From Armatimonadota bacterium (lineage in GTDB: Bacteria > Armatimonadota > UBA5829 > DSUL01): a stretch of DNA of 64,000 nucleotides. Below the pieces are notes generated by a model. It worked only from the letters and a program-made list of their open reading frames with translations. It ran no database searches and had not been told where the DNA came from. How positions within the stretch are numbered: position 1 is the stretch's first letter; each line of letters opens with the position of its first letter. The DNA is taken from contig AP024674.1 in assembly GCA_025998755.1 (NCBI GenBank), forward strand, positions 2,248,162 through 2,312,161, written 5' to 3'. Below, one piece after another: positions 44,211-53,478 of the stretch. The position numbers were made by a program, and so were the translations under genes.

Positions 44211-45520
44211 CTTTTCTGAATCGAGAACTCCAGCTCCAGCGGTCCGGCGCTGGTCACTGCATTCTTTGCCCGCGCACAGAGACGCACCGGGCCTTTCGCC
44301 TCGCGGATATCGGCCACCAGCGCGGCCAGGCGGTCGACATCCATCTCGAAGTAGACCGGTTCCCCGCCGGCTTTCAGGCGGGGAATGAGGTCCGCCCTGG
44401 CCGCCGCGGAGCGCACATCCGTGGCCAGAAACTCCCGCACCTCCTGGGAGATCGTCTGATTGGATAGCCGACCGTCCAGCATCACGCAGGCGAGAAGGTC
44501 GCCCGCAGAGAGGATGGGCTTGTTGCGGAACAGACGCACGGCCACCGGCACGGTCTCCCCTGCGATGCTGTTTCCCGGAACGGTGATCTGCATGACCACG
44601 GATTCACGGCTCTCGTGGATCTGCTCCGCGATGGCTGCAACGCTCTGGGGCTCCTGGAACCGCTCCTCCCGCCCGCCTTCCACGGGACGGAAGACAGCCG
44701 GAGCGATGATGATCGCCCGGCCATTGGGTCCCTTCTTTGCGCCCCGGGCCTCGGCTTTGGCGCTGGCCACCTCAAGCGCTCTGTAAACGTTGGCGCGTAT
44801 CTCCGAGAGGCGGGGCGAGTAATCCACCACCACGCGCGCCACCTCCTCGCCCGCCCCGAAGATGATGGGGCGCTCGCGGAGTTCGCGATAACCTGCCAGC
44901 GTGATCCCTGCCCTCTGCTGAGCCTGCACCACCAGCCGGTTCTGCTCGGCCAGTATGCGCGCGGCCTTTCGGATGTCTGCCTGCGCCTTCGCCACGTCCC
45001 GGCGTGCCAGGGTAAGCCGGGCCTGTTCCTCGGCAAGGCGCTTCTCATAATCCTTCAGCCGCGCCTGTTGCTCGCGGATCTTGCGGTCCAGCTCCGCTTC
45101 CGTCTTGCGGGCCTTCAACAGGTCGTCCGTGGCCTTCTTCAGACTTTGACGGGCCTTCTCTAGCGAGCTTTCGGCCTCCCTGGCGGAAGCCATGGCCTTC
45201 TCCGCCGTTTCCACCGCGTTCCTGCGGCGATCCTCCAGCTCCCGGGTCTCGCGCTTCAGGCGGCGGTTCTCCGCCAGCACCTGCGGCCCCTCCAGCACTA
45301 CGCGGGTATACTCCCGATTCACGGCAAGAAGAAGTCCCAGGGTCAGCACGGCGATGAGCATCCCCGTGATGGAGGTCACCACGATGGCGGTGTGCCGCGG
45401 CCGCAGGCCCAGCAGCGACAGGCGCGCCTTTCCCATCCGTCGGCCAAGCACATCGCCCACGTAAGCGATCAGCCCGGCCCCCCCGATCAACGCCGCCAAC
45501 AGGATGATCGTGTAGCCCAT
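44207..45520 (-). CDS. DUF3084 membrane coiled-coil protein
   Basis: A 437-residue protein with two N-terminal helices (MGYTIILLAALIGGAGLIAYVG and TAIVVTSITGMLIAVLTLGL), with GRRMGKARLSLLGLRPR between them. A long coiled coil (about 75-210) follows, then a mixed C-terminal domain with GRAIIIAPAVFRPVEGG and QITVPGNSIAGETVPVAVR. The N-terminal signature defines DUF3084, also found in cyanobacteria. Function is unknown; the place between lptF and yqgF suggests an envelope role, which is inference. Confidence 0.85.
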   Translation of the reverse strand: MGYTIILLAALIGGAGLIAYVGDVLGRRMGKARLSLLGLRPRHTAIVVTSITGMLIAVLTLGLLLAVNREYTRVVLEGPQVLAENRRLKRETRELEDRRRNAVETAEKAMASAREAESSLEKARQSLKKATDDLLKARKTEAELDRKIREQQARLKDYEKRLAEEQARLTLARRDVAKAQADIRKAARILAEQNRLVVQAQQRAGITLAGYRELRERPIIFGAGEEVARVVVDYSPRLSEIRANVYRALEVASAKAEARGAKKGPNGRAIIIAPAVFRPVEGGREERFQEPQSVAAIAEQIHESRESVVMQITVPGNSIAGETVPVAVRLFRNKPILSAGDLLACVMLDGRLSNQTISQEVREFLATDVRSAAARADLIPRLKAGGEPVYFEMDVDRLAALVADIREAKGPVRLCARAKNAVTSAGPLELEFSIQKR

Positions 45521-45544
45521 AAGCTCCTTTTATACTTCAGCGGC

Positions 45545-46639
45545 TCAGCGTGACGCTCTTGCCAGCAGCAGCAATCCCACCGTGAGGAAGATCACATCCG
45601 CCATGAAGCTCCCCGCAAGCGGACTAATTTGGCCGGCCTTCGCGAGCGCGCTGGAATACTGCCAGACCATCCAGTATGCGAAGATCAGCCCGATGCTCAG
45701 GCCAAATCCCACGGCGGCCCCTCCGCGGTGCGGGCGCAGACCCAGCGGCGCCGCAATCAGCGCGAAGACCAGGCTGGCCAGCGGAACGGCAAGTTTGTTG
45801 TACAGCTCCACCTCCAGTTTGAGCGTGTCTCCGCCGGTGCGCTTCATCCGCTTTATGCGCTGCGCCAGTTGCGCGAAGTTCAACTCGTCCGGGTCGCGTT
45901 GCTCCTCAACCACCTCCTCCGGGGTGCGGTTGATGTTCACTGCCCGGGTGCTCCATTCCCGGAATGTGTTGACCGTGACCCCTCCAGCCGGGTCCAGCGT
46001 GCGCATCGCGCCATTGTAAAGCCGCCATTCGGTCCCACCTTCCCAGCGCGCACGTTCCGCAAAGAAATAGATCTGCGGGCCCTGCTCGGTGAAGCCGGTG
46101 AAGATGGTCACATTGCGCAGCTCGCGCGTCTTCGGATCCATCCCACCGTTGACGAACACCACCGAGTTGTAGCGTCCTCCCTCCACATCGGAGATGATGA
46201 ACGCCTTCTGGAGAGGAGTAATCTCGCCCAGCGCTCGTTCGCGGAGCTCGGTGGAGCGCCGCTGTGTCTGCGGAGCCAACCCCTCGCTCAGCAGGTAGCT
46301 GAGCAGCGTCACCAATAGCGCCACCACAACCACCGGCCGCATGATGCGCCAGAGGCTTACTCCTCCCGCCCACAGGGCCACCATCTCGCTGTCCGAAGAC
46401 ATCCGCGAGAACGCCAGCAGCACTGCCAGCAGCACGCTCATCGGCAGCGTCAGAACGATGACCGAGGGGAGATACAGGAAGAAAAGCTCCGCAACCACGC
46501 GAAAAGGGACGCCCTGCACAAGCAGGTTCGTCAGCTTGGAGAGGTATCCTCCCGCGAAGAACAGGCTGGTGAAGGCCGCCACCCCGAACAGCAGGGGCGG
46601 GACAAGCTCTCGCAACATCAGGCGGTCAACCGTGCGCAT
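45545..46639 (-). CDS. LptF/LptG-family LPS export permease
   Basis: A 364-residue inner-membrane permease of the YjgP/YjgQ family. Helices at the N-terminus (LVPPLLFGVAAFTSLFFAGG, VVAELFFLYLPSVIVLTLPM) and three at the C-terminus flank a periplasmic beta-jellyroll. DRLMLRELVPP is the typical start, and KLAVPLASLVFALIAAPLGLRPHRGG marks the coupling region. Only one such gene is present beside lptB; canonical exporters need LptF and LptG, so the partner is elsewhere or the protein works as a homodimer. Confidence 0.9.
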   Translation of the reverse strand: MRTVDRLMLRELVPPLLFGVAAFTSLFFAGGYLSKLTNLLVQGVPFRVVAELFFLYLPSVIVLTLPMSVLLAVLLAFSRMSSDSEMVALWAGGVSLWRIMRPVVVVALLVTLLSYLLSEGLAPQTQRRSTELRERALGEITPLQKAFIISDVEGGRYNSVVFVNGGMDPKTRELRNVTIFTGFTEQGPQIYFFAERARWEGGTEWRLYNGAMRTLDPAGGVTVNTFREWSTRAVNINRTPEEVVEEQRDPDELNFAQLAQRIKRMKRTGGDTLKLEVELYNKLAVPLASLVFALIAAPLGLRPHRGGAAVGFGLSIGLIFAYWMVWQYSSALAKAGQISPLAGSFMADVIFLTVGLLLLARASR

Positions 46640-46650
46640 CCCTGCCCCTT

Positions 46651-47370
46651 TTACAGCGTAAAGTTCTCACCCAGGTAGTGCTTCCGGGCGAGCGGGTCGT
46701 TCAGGATGGTCTCTTCCGTCCCGGAGCAGACCACCCGCCCTTCTGCCACAATGTACGAACGGTCCGTGATGCTCAGGGTCTCCCGGACGTTATGGTCCGA
46801 GATCACCACCCCGATGCCGCGCGACGCCAGCTTCCGGATCATCTGCTGGATCTCGCTGATGGCGATGGGGTCCACGCCTGTGAACGGCTCGTCCAGCAGC
46901 AGAAATCCGGGATTGGCGGCCAGCGCCCGGGCAATCTCCACCCGCCGGCGCTCGCCACCAGACAGGGCGGAGCCGGTGACATTGGCGCGATCAGCCACGC
47001 CGAAATCCTCCAGCAGCCGCATCGCCTCCTCGCGTCTCTGGCCGGCAGGGACGCCGCGGCTCTCCAGATAGAGCATCACATTCTGGAAGACGGTTAGCTT
47101 GCGGAAGATGGAGGCCTCCTGCGGAAGATATCCGATTCCCAGGCGGCTGCGCCGAAAGATGGGCTGGGAGGTGATGTCGTACCCATCCAGGAGCACCCTG
47201 CCGGATTCCGGGCGCACCAGGCCCAGAATCATGTAAAACGTGGTGGTTTTGCCCGCTCCGTTTGGCCCGAGCATTCCCACCACTTCCCCCCGCTCGGCAG
47301 AGAAGCTGAGGCTATTGACCACCCGGCGCCCGCGGTAGCTCTTGACCAGCTCCTGGCAGACGATGCTCAC
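46651..47370 (-). CDS. lptB: LPS export ABC transporter ATP-binding protein
   Basis: A 239-residue ABC ATPase. Walker A GPNGAGKTTTFYMILG, Q-loop region GYLPQEASIFRKLTV, signature LSGGERRRVEIARALA and Walker B FLLLDEPFTGVDP are all intact. The block GYDITSQPIFRRSRLGIGYLPQ is specific to LptB. It powers LPS extraction with the LptF-like permease 11 bp downstream; lptA is 4 bp upstream. Confidence 0.96.
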   Translation of the reverse strand: MSIVCQELVKSYRGRRVVNSLSFSAERGEVVGMLGPNGAGKTTTFYMILGLVRPESGRVLLDGYDITSQPIFRRSRLGIGYLPQEASIFRKLTVFQNVMLYLESRGVPAGQRREEAMRLLEDFGVADRANVTGSALSGGERRRVEIARALAANPGFLLLDEPFTGVDPIAISEIQQMIRKLASRGIGVVISDHNVRETLSITDRSYIVAEGRVVCSGTEETILNDPLARKHYLGENFTL

Positions 47371-47374
47371 AGGG

Positions 47375-47962
47375 TCACTTCCCCTGTCCCTTGCCCTCCG
47401 CTGGCCGCCCCTTGGGAGTCGCCCGCACCTCAGCCGGGTCCCCTTCCACGCGGAAGCGCGTGTCGTCCGGTCCGGCGTTCATATAGTAGATCACCCGGCC
47501 GGCCCGCATGACTCCCGGCTCCTCCAGGTCGGGGCTGGCCAACGTCACCACTACATCCCCTTCGAAGATCACAGTTGAGTCCTGACCGATATAAGTAGCG
47601 GTGCGGGCAGTGACCTGGACAGGTTGTCCGTCCGGCGTGGAGGAGCGGACGTTCACCTTGCCGCTGGCGCTGACCTTCGAGACGAACCCGGCGCGGTCTT
47701 TGGCCTGACGGTCCAGATGCACCACAATCCTGTCAGCCTCCACAAAAAGGCTGCCGTCCGAGGTCTGGGCGGTGGGACGCCCGCCGGAGAGCACCCACTG
47801 GCGGTCGGAGATGTCCATCGTCTTCGCGGTGACGCGGACCGTGCCCACCATCCGCGATGTCTTGCCGGAGTCCGGTGCAGCCATTGTGCCCGCCGCCAAT
47901 GCGCAGACGCAGATCAGGACCAGGATGCTTCCCGCGCTCAAGGCGCATTTCTCTCGTCTCAT
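47375..47962 (-). CDS. lptA: LptA/OstA-like periplasmic LPS transport protein
   Basis: A 195-residue exported protein. After a signal peptide (SAGSILVLICVCALAAGTMA) comes the OstA beta-jellyroll, with repeated strands such as VTAKTMDISDRQWVLSGG, SLFVEADRIVVHLDRQ and TARTATYIGQDSTVIFEGDV. The C-terminal tail is charged (ATPKGRPAEGKGQGK). It should bridge LPS across the periplasm. Divergence from LptA of Proteobacteria is large; the call rests on fold and on position next to lptB. Its ATG overlaps the upstream gene. Confidence 0.82.
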   Translation of the reverse strand: MRREKCALSAGSILVLICVCALAAGTMAAPDSGKTSRMVGTVRVTAKTMDISDRQWVLSGGRPTAQTSDGSLFVEADRIVVHLDRQAKDRAGFVSKVSASGKVNVRSSTPDGQPVQVTARTATYIGQDSTVIFEGDVVVTLASPDLEEPGVMRAGRVIYYMNAGPDDTRFRVEGDPAEVRATPKGRPAEGKGQGK

Positions 47963-48555
47963 CGCTTGTTCTCCTGCAACTTCTCCGGCAGACCGATGAC
48001 GGCGGTCACTTTATCGTTTGCGCTCAGCCGGATGCGGTCCAGGCTCGTATCGGTCTCCAGCCTGTCCGCCTGAAAGGAGCCCACCGGGTTCGAACCCTGC
48101 ACATTCCCAGCGGCGACCACCCGGTCAGTCTTCAGATCCACCGTCACCGTCTCGGCCCGGAACCAGGCGCCAGCCTCTTCACTTTTCGCCGTCACTCCGC
48201 CCCAGGCGTGCAGCCGACGCGACTGAGCATTGGCGGTCAACCCGCCGAAGGAAAGCATCAGCCGGCGTCCCTTCTCGCCAAAGACCTCTACTTGCCCTTC
48301 GCGGACCGTGGCGCGCGCTGCGGCCTGGTCCAGTTCCGTCTGCTCGGCAAGGATGCGCCACATCGGCCTGCCGCGCTCGTCCTCCTGAACCGTCTCGGAC
48401 CGCTTGATGGTGACTCCCAGCGCCGGGCGCTCCTTGGCTGGAGGGGACGGCTCCTGGGCGGCGCGGCGCTTGCCGCAGCCGCCACCGGCGGCCACGAGGC
48501 TAACTGCGCAAAGCAAAGTGACTGCGCGACTCAGGACAGGCATCAGCGGACACAT
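47959..48555 (-). CDS. LptC-like lipoprotein
   Basis: A 198-residue protein with a lipobox-like signal (AVSLVAAGGGCGKRR), so probably a lipoprotein rather than the bitopic LptC of E. coli. The mature part has the LptC/OstA strand pattern: PMWRILAEQTELDQ, EVFGEKGRRLMLSFGGLTAN, VTVDLKTDRVVAAGNVQGSN and GSFQADRLETDTSLDRIRL. It is first in the lpt operon and overlaps lptA by 4 bp. A second ATG 12 bases in is an alternative start. Confidence 0.75.
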   Translation of the reverse strand: MCPLMPVLSRAVTLLCAVSLVAAGGGCGKRRAAQEPSPPAKERPALGVTIKRSETVQEDERGRPMWRILAEQTELDQAAARATVREGQVEVFGEKGRRLMLSFGGLTANAQSRRLHAWGGVTAKSEEAGAWFRAETVTVDLKTDRVVAAGNVQGSNPVGSFQADRLETDTSLDRIRLSANDKVTAVIGLPEKLQENKR

Positions 48556-48686
48556 CGGCGGCCGGCGCGGGAACCTCCCCGGGCCGCCTCCCGATGCAAC
48601 CTCTTTCCGTATATTCAGACTCCCGCCGGTTGCGGAGGCGTTTCCCGGTGACGCGAGAGCCGCTGACGCCCGGGATGGACGTGGTC

Positions 48687-48692
48687 ATTATA
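48687..48692 (-). promoter_or_regulatory. Probable -10 box of the lpt operon
   Basis: TATAAT on the minus strand about 130 bp before lptC, with a weak -35 (TGACTT) at a 17-bp spacing. Confidence 0.5.
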
Positions 48693-48819
48693 GCCCTCCG
48701 CGCTTTGCAAGTCACTCAGGCCATCCGCTTTACTCCTCGCGGCCGGCACCATCTATTCTGTACAATATGCCGGCCGCTCACTCAGCGGCACCGAGGAGAT
48801 CCGGAACAGGCGACCGGCA

Positions 48820-49983
48820 GTGCACACGCACCCGATGAAGGAAGAAGCCATCCGCGTGCTTCACCTGCTGCGTCCTTCGGCAGGCGGAATGCGCACGCAC
48901 GTCCGCACGCTTCTGGAACACCACGACCTCTCCCGCCTGCGCGTGACCCTGGCGGCCCCTGCGGCCATGCGGGATGCTCTCTATAGCGCCCTGGAAGACC
49001 GCGCCGCCTTTCGTGGCATAGAGATGACTGATCCGGCCGTCCCTTTCGGCCTGATCTACTCGGGCATCCTGCTGTCCGGGCTCATCAGAAAGGAGAAGTT
49101 CCATATCATTCACGCCCACGGCGTGCGCGCCACGCTTGCGGCGGCGTTGGCCGGCGGAGGAGCACGCGTCCGCCTTGCCACCCTGCATGGGCCGTTGCCC
49201 CGCCCCGTGAATCCGGCCGCCCGCTCCATGCTGACCCTGGCGCTCAGGGCCATGGACCACGTGGTCGCGCCGTCCGAACGCATCCGTCAGGATCTGCTTA
49301 AGGCAGGACTGGACCGATCGCAGGTCTCACTCATTCCGGAGGGTGTTGACGCGGCGCGTGTCTCCGAAGAGGACAAATTGCGGGCGTTGCGCGGCGCCGG
49401 ACTGGATCCAACTCGCCCGGTGGTGCTTTTCCCGGCGCGCCTCTGTCCGGGCAGCCAGTTCCGGCCTGTGAGCCGGGCGGCCGCAGAGATCCTCCGGCTG
49501 GCGCCGGAGGCGCAGGTTGTCGTGGGCGGAGAAGCTCCCCCGGATGCCTCGTCCCGGCGTCTGCAACGCGCCCTCGCGCAGATGGGAGCAACTTGCACCG
49601 GCGCGGTGGACGACCTGTGCGCCCTTCTTGCTGCGGCTTCTGTCATCGTGGCGCCCGCCCCCTGCCCGGACCTTTCCCGCACACTGCTGGAATCTATGGC
49701 TTTGGGTGTTCCTCCCGTCTGTGTGGACAGCGGCGATGCGCGATGGCCGGTGCAGGATGGCGTTACGGGCAGGCTGGTGCCGCCGGGGAACCCGGCCGCT
49801 CTGGCGGAGGCGGCCGTTTCGCTGCTCCGCCACCCTGAAGAGGCGGAGAGACTGGGGAGGGCGGCGCGGGAGCGCGTCCGCACGGAACATTCGGGTCAAC
49901 AGATGGCCCGCAGGCTGGAGATCCTTTACGAGACCCTGCTGTCCCGGGCGGAAGGAGGCGGAGCTTGCGCGGCGCAGCTCTGA
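48820..49983 (+). CDS. Glycosyltransferase family 4
   Basis: A 387-residue GT-B enzyme. The N-terminal domain has LHLLRPSAGGMRTHVRTLL and FHIIHAHGVRATLAA; the C-terminal donor domain has LIPEGVDAARV, RPVVLFPARLCPGSQF and the E-x7-E type region LLESMALGVPPVCVDSGDARWPVQDGVTGRLVPPG. It transfers a sugar from a nucleotide donor, probably to a surface glycan. The start is GTG 48820 or the ATG at 48835. The downstream membrane gene overlaps it by 19 bp, so the two act together. Confidence 0.9.
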   Translation: MHTHPMKEEAIRVLHLLRPSAGGMRTHVRTLLEHHDLSRLRVTLAAPAAMRDALYSALEDRAAFRGIEMTDPAVPFGLIYSGILLSGLIRKEKFHIIHAHGVRATLAAALAGGGARVRLATLHGPLPRPVNPAARSMLTLALRAMDHVVAPSERIRQDLLKAGLDRSQVSLIPEGVDAARVSEEDKLRALRGAGLDPTRPVVLFPARLCPGSQFRPVSRAAAEILRLAPEAQVVVGGEAPPDASSRRLQRALAQMGATCTGAVDDLCALLAAASVIVAPAPCPDLSRTLLESMALGVPPVCVDSGDARWPVQDGVTGRLVPPGNPAALAEAAVSLLRHPEEAERLGRAARERVRTEHSGQQMARRLEILYETLLSRAEGGGACAAQL

Positions 49984-52124
49984 GTCTGCTGGGAGTTCTG
50001 AGCGTCCTGACCATATCTGTCGCCGCCACCGCGGGGCATGGTAATAAGTCTGCGACAGGGACGGATGGTGGGGTGCTGCTCGTCCTGGTTCCCTCACTGA
50101 CCCTGGACGATGTGAAGGTGATGCCGGCCCTGCGGCGCCTCGCGGAAGAAGGATGCACCGCGTTGATGAGCAGCCGGGTCGGCCGCCCCACGAGCGTGCC
50201 CTTTGTCCCCCCGGATTTCGACCCCCTCATCTCCGGCTATCTCACCTTGGCCACAGGCGCACGAGCGGCGGCGGGCCCCAACTGCGCCCTGATCCTGCAG
50301 GATTCCGAACTCTACGGAGGCCGGACAGCCCGTCAGGTGTGGGAGTTCCGGCACAGTCAGAGCGGAAACGGTTTCCGGCTCTTTGCTCCGGAATTCCAAG
50401 CGGAGCTGCGGCGAGCGAAAGCGGCTCCATATCCGTTGGAGCCCGGAGCCCTGGGCGGCCATTTGGCGGCACGGGGCATCACTGCGACTGTCCTGGGCAA
50501 TGCAGACCTCCCGGATGCGCCTGTTCGCCCGGCGGGCCTCTTTGTACTGGACACAAGCGGGCGGGCGCGTTCCGGCATCGTGGGCCAGGAGATGACACGG
50601 CGCGACCCTTCGTTTCCGTTTGGGCTTCGCACGGATCGGGAGGCGTTGCTGCGCAGAGTGGAGGAGAGTCTGGGGCGGTACCGCTTCATTGTGGTGGAGA
50701 CAGGGGACGCCTTCCGCTACGCCCGCTACGAGGCCGAGACCCTCCCGGGCGCACGTCCCGACATGCGGAAGCGAGTGATGGACAGTGTGGATTCCGTGGT
50801 CTCCGGCTGCCTCAACCTGCTTCCTGCCGGGTGGAGGCTGGTGGTGGCGTCGCCGGGACAGGTGTTCGACGAGGAGGAACCTGGCGCGTCCTCGCTGGCT
50901 CCCTTGCTGAGCTTCCGGCGAGGAGAAGGGCCGGGACTTCTGACATCCGGATCCACCAGAAGGGCCGGCGTGGTTGCCAACACGGACCTGGCGACGGCGA
51001 TCCTCCAATGGCTGGGCGTCCCGGCCCACATCGGCAGTGGGCAGCCGATGGAAGTGGCACCTTCGACTTCTCCACTTCGGGAGGTGAGCGCAATCCAGGA
51101 CGAGGCCGAATATCAGTCGAGAACGCGTGGAGTCGTCCGCGGATTTGTGTATTTTTCATCGCTTGCGCTGGCGGTGGCGGCCGCTCTGGCCTGCTCCGCA
51201 GGAGGCCGGGCTCTGTTGGCGTCGGCTTTGTCGCTGGCTCCTCCGGCGGCCCTTACCGGTCTCCTTTCCGCCGGCGCTTTCAGACCTCCCGCCCCGTGGG
51301 GGCCGGCGCTTCTCGCCGTCGGGGCGGCCCTTGCTTTCGCCGCGATAAGGTTCTGGCCGGCGAAGCTGCGGATCACCCCTGCGCTGGCCCTGGTGTCGGC
51401 CGCAGGAGTAGCATCTTCCTGCCTTCTCGGATGGCTTGCAGGCGCGCCGGCTAGCTACGAGATACAGGGAGGGGCACGCTACTACGGTCTGGGAAACGAG
51501 TACGGCGGGCTGTTCGCCGGAGCCATGGCCGTTCTTGCGGGTGCGCTGGCCATGCGGGGAGGTCTGGGAGCCGTCGCCGGCGGTGCTGTAATGCTTGCCG
51601 CTGCGGTCTTCGCGGGGCACCCGCTTCTGGGAGCGAATGCAGGCGTCATGCTGGGATGCCTGGCGGGAGCGGCCGCGGTCCTGGCTGTCGGCCTGCCGCG
51701 TCGCCGCTGGCCCGCTGCCGCGATCGCATCCGCGGCCGGCCTGGCGGTGGTGGCCGGGCTCGCCGTTGTTGATTCCTTCCGCCCGGAGGGTCTGCAGTCC
51801 CATTTCGGAAGGGCCGTGGCCGAAATACGTCAGGAGGGAGCGGGAGCGGCTTTGGACATTATCCTGCGCAAGACCTCCCTGAACCTTATGCTTCTGCAGC
51901 GGAGCCCGTGGACGCTGCTGCTGGCGGCGTCGGCGGGAGGAGCGGCTTTCGTCCGTTGGAGGTGCGCAGGCCGCGCGCCCGCGGGGCTATGGACCACGGC
52001 CGGCGCTCTGCTGGTGTTCAACGATTCCGGGGTGCTTGCTGCGGCCGCTTCGTCCCTTTGGATCCTGGGGGTCCTACTGGAGCCCGGGAACCCGGCTGAA
52101 AAAACTCTGAAAAAAACCGGATAA
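49965..52124 (+). CDS. Alkaline-phosphatase-like polytopic membrane protein
   Basis: A 719-residue protein. A signal anchor is followed by an extracytoplasmic domain (about 35-390) with alkaline-phosphatase-superfamily features: GGVLLVLVPSLTLDDVKVMPALRRLA, SGYLTLATGARAAAG and a late LVVASPGQVFDEEE strand. Then come about ten membrane helices, with the conserved loop GGARYYGLGNEYGGLFAGA near residue 510. Similar proteins of unknown function occur in Firmicutes beside glycosyltransferases, with NAYLTLGAGSRA-type motifs. It starts at TTG inside the GT4 gene. It may modify a surface polymer, which is inference from domain and neighbour. Confidence 0.75.
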   Translation: MRGAALSLLGVLSVLTISVAATAGHGNKSATGTDGGVLLVLVPSLTLDDVKVMPALRRLAEEGCTALMSSRVGRPTSVPFVPPDFDPLISGYLTLATGARAAAGPNCALILQDSELYGGRTARQVWEFRHSQSGNGFRLFAPEFQAELRRAKAAPYPLEPGALGGHLAARGITATVLGNADLPDAPVRPAGLFVLDTSGRARSGIVGQEMTRRDPSFPFGLRTDREALLRRVEESLGRYRFIVVETGDAFRYARYEAETLPGARPDMRKRVMDSVDSVVSGCLNLLPAGWRLVVASPGQVFDEEEPGASSLAPLLSFRRGEGPGLLTSGSTRRAGVVANTDLATAILQWLGVPAHIGSGQPMEVAPSTSPLREVSAIQDEAEYQSRTRGVVRGFVYFSSLALAVAAALACSAGGRALLASALSLAPPAALTGLLSAGAFRPPAPWGPALLAVGAALAFAAIRFWPAKLRITPALALVSAAGVASSCLLGWLAGAPASYEIQGGARYYGLGNEYGGLFAGAMAVLAGALAMRGGLGAVAGGAVMLAAAVFAGHPLLGANAGVMLGCLAGAAAVLAVGLPRRRWPAAAIASAAGLAVVAGLAVVDSFRPEGLQSHFGRAVAEIRQEGAGAALDIILRKTSLNLMLLQRSPWTLLLAASAGGAAFVRWRCAGRAPAGLWTTAGALLVFNDSGVLAAAASSLWILGVLLEPGNPAEKTLKKTG

Positions 52125-52519
52125 CTTTCCCGAAACCGCTTGAGAAGCATTCCCCGTATTTGTTAGTATGGTCAGGGCCGGTCCGCCTAGTTGACCGCGG
52201 CTGGCCGTCTTCACTCCCCCGTGGGCCTGCTGGAGCGCAAAAAAAGGGCGTTCGCGCGCGCCATTTGTGCGAGCCCCACGTGTTGGCTATATTCGTCAAA
52301 ATTTATCTCAGAGAAAAGCGACTGAGACGCGCTTCCCGAGGGTAAAGCATTCTTGGGGGGAGACTTCCGTCCATGCAGCGCGGGCGGTGCGGGCGAGAGG
52401 CGAGGGAAAGCTCGCGGGAACATACTGGCAGATAATGTCGTTTATTCTAGGGTGTACCGAGTTATCGAGTCGGTCAGTCAAACAAACGAGGGGTCACGAG
52501 GAAAGGACAAGGATCAGGA
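52125..52519. other. 395-bp upstream region of the sigma factor
   Basis: Holds the promoter at 52140-52169 and other AT-rich boxes (TATATT near 52288). An A-run with GC-rich flanks near 52237-52270 looked tRNA-like but has no T-loop. Nothing else recognised. Confidence 0.5.
52140..52169 (+). promoter_or_regulatory. Candidate promoter upstream of the sigma gene
   Basis: TTGAGA, 18 bp, TAGTAT with an upstream TGT, giving a leader of about 345 nt. Confidence 0.5.
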
Positions 52520-53419
52520 GTGAGTACTGCGGTGAAGGATCTCAAGAGCAGCCGGCGCAGCTCGGGGGCGGATCCCCGGAGGGATGATCCGGTGAACAAC
52601 AGCTCGACGAGGACCTGCCTGCCGCCGGTCGGACGGCGCAGCCTCCTGACACACGAGCAGGAGATTGAGCTGGCCAAGCGCATCCGCAAGGGGGATCTGA
52701 AGGCCAAGCAGCAGCTGGTCGAGTCGAACCTGGGTCTGGTCATCAGCATCGCGAAAAAGCACGACTTCCGCGCCATTCCGTTCGAGGATCTGGTGCAGGA
52801 GGGTGTCATCGGGCTGATGAAGGCCGCCACCAAGTTCGATCCCTCCAAGGGCTACAAGTTCAGCACGTATGCCACCCACTGGGTGAAGCAGACCATCAGC
52901 CGCGCCATTGCGAACCAGAGCCGCACCATTCGCGTGCCGAACTATCTGGCGGCCGCCCTGCGGAAGATGGAGCAGGTACGCTCCACGCTGGAGTCGGAGT
53001 ATAACCGCCCGCCCACCAACGAAGAGCTGGCGAAGGCAACGGGCGTTTCGGTGCGTCGCCTGCTTGATCTGCAGAAGGTGGCTGCGGAGCCGGTTTCGCT
53101 GGAGAGCCTGGTATCCGCGGATGCCGAGACCCCGCTGGTGCAGCTGCTGCCGGATCTGAACGTGGAGGATCCGGAGCAGAGCGTGCTGGTGACGGCTCGC
53201 CGCGAGGCCAGTGAAAGCCTGCTGGATTGCCTGGAGGAGCGCGAGCGGATGGTCATCGCCAAGCGGTTCGGGTTCGAGGGCGGCCGTGCGCGCAGCCTGC
53301 AGCAGATCGGCGGTGAGATGAACCTGTCGCGCGAGCGCGTGCGTCAGATCGAGCTTAAGGCACTGAAGAAGCTCCGGGATGCCGCCCGCGGCAGCCAGCT
53401 GGCAGAGCAGGTGAAGTAA
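52520..53419 (+). CDS. RNA polymerase sigma-70 family factor (RpoD/group 2 type)
   Basis: A 299-residue sigma factor. Region 1.2/2.1 is RRSLLTHEQEIELAKRIRKGD, region 2.2-2.4 AIPFEDLVQEGVIGLMKAATKFD and KFSTYATHWVKQTISRAIANQ, region 3 RPPTNEELAKATGVSVRRLLDL, and region 4.2 SLQQIGGEMNLSRERVRQIELKALKKL. Region 1.1 is missing and the N-terminal 40 residues are polar. That size fits a group 2 (RpoS/SigB-like) factor or the compact primary sigma of some phyla; a genome search for a longer rpoD would settle it. Start is GTG. A terminator follows. Confidence 0.9.
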   Translation: MSTAVKDLKSSRRSSGADPRRDDPVNNSSTRTCLPPVGRRSLLTHEQEIELAKRIRKGDLKAKQQLVESNLGLVISIAKKHDFRAIPFEDLVQEGVIGLMKAATKFDPSKGYKFSTYATHWVKQTISRAIANQSRTIRVPNYLAAALRKMEQVRSTLESEYNRPPTNEELAKATGVSVRRLLDLQKVAAEPVSLESLVSADAETPLVQLLPDLNVEDPEQSVLVTARREASESLLDCLEERERMVIAKRFGFEGGRARSLQQIGGEMNLSRERVRQIELKALKKLRDAARGSQLAEQVK

Positions 53420-53447
53420 CCGGCGCACTTCATCCATGCCATGCATT

Positions 53448-53478
53448 AAAGGGGGCACGACGCAGGTCGTGCCCCTTT
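53448..53478 (+). terminator. Terminator of the sigma gene
   Basis: GGGGCACGAC/GTCGTGCCCC stem (one bulged G, loop GCAG) flanked by AAA and TTT. Confidence 0.8.

Noticed and set aside
52211-52423. A 70-codon minus-strand frame and a tRNA-like stretch upstream of the sigma gene
   Set aside because: No T-loop consensus or cloverleaf could be drawn, and the peptide has no ribosome-binding site or recognisable family.
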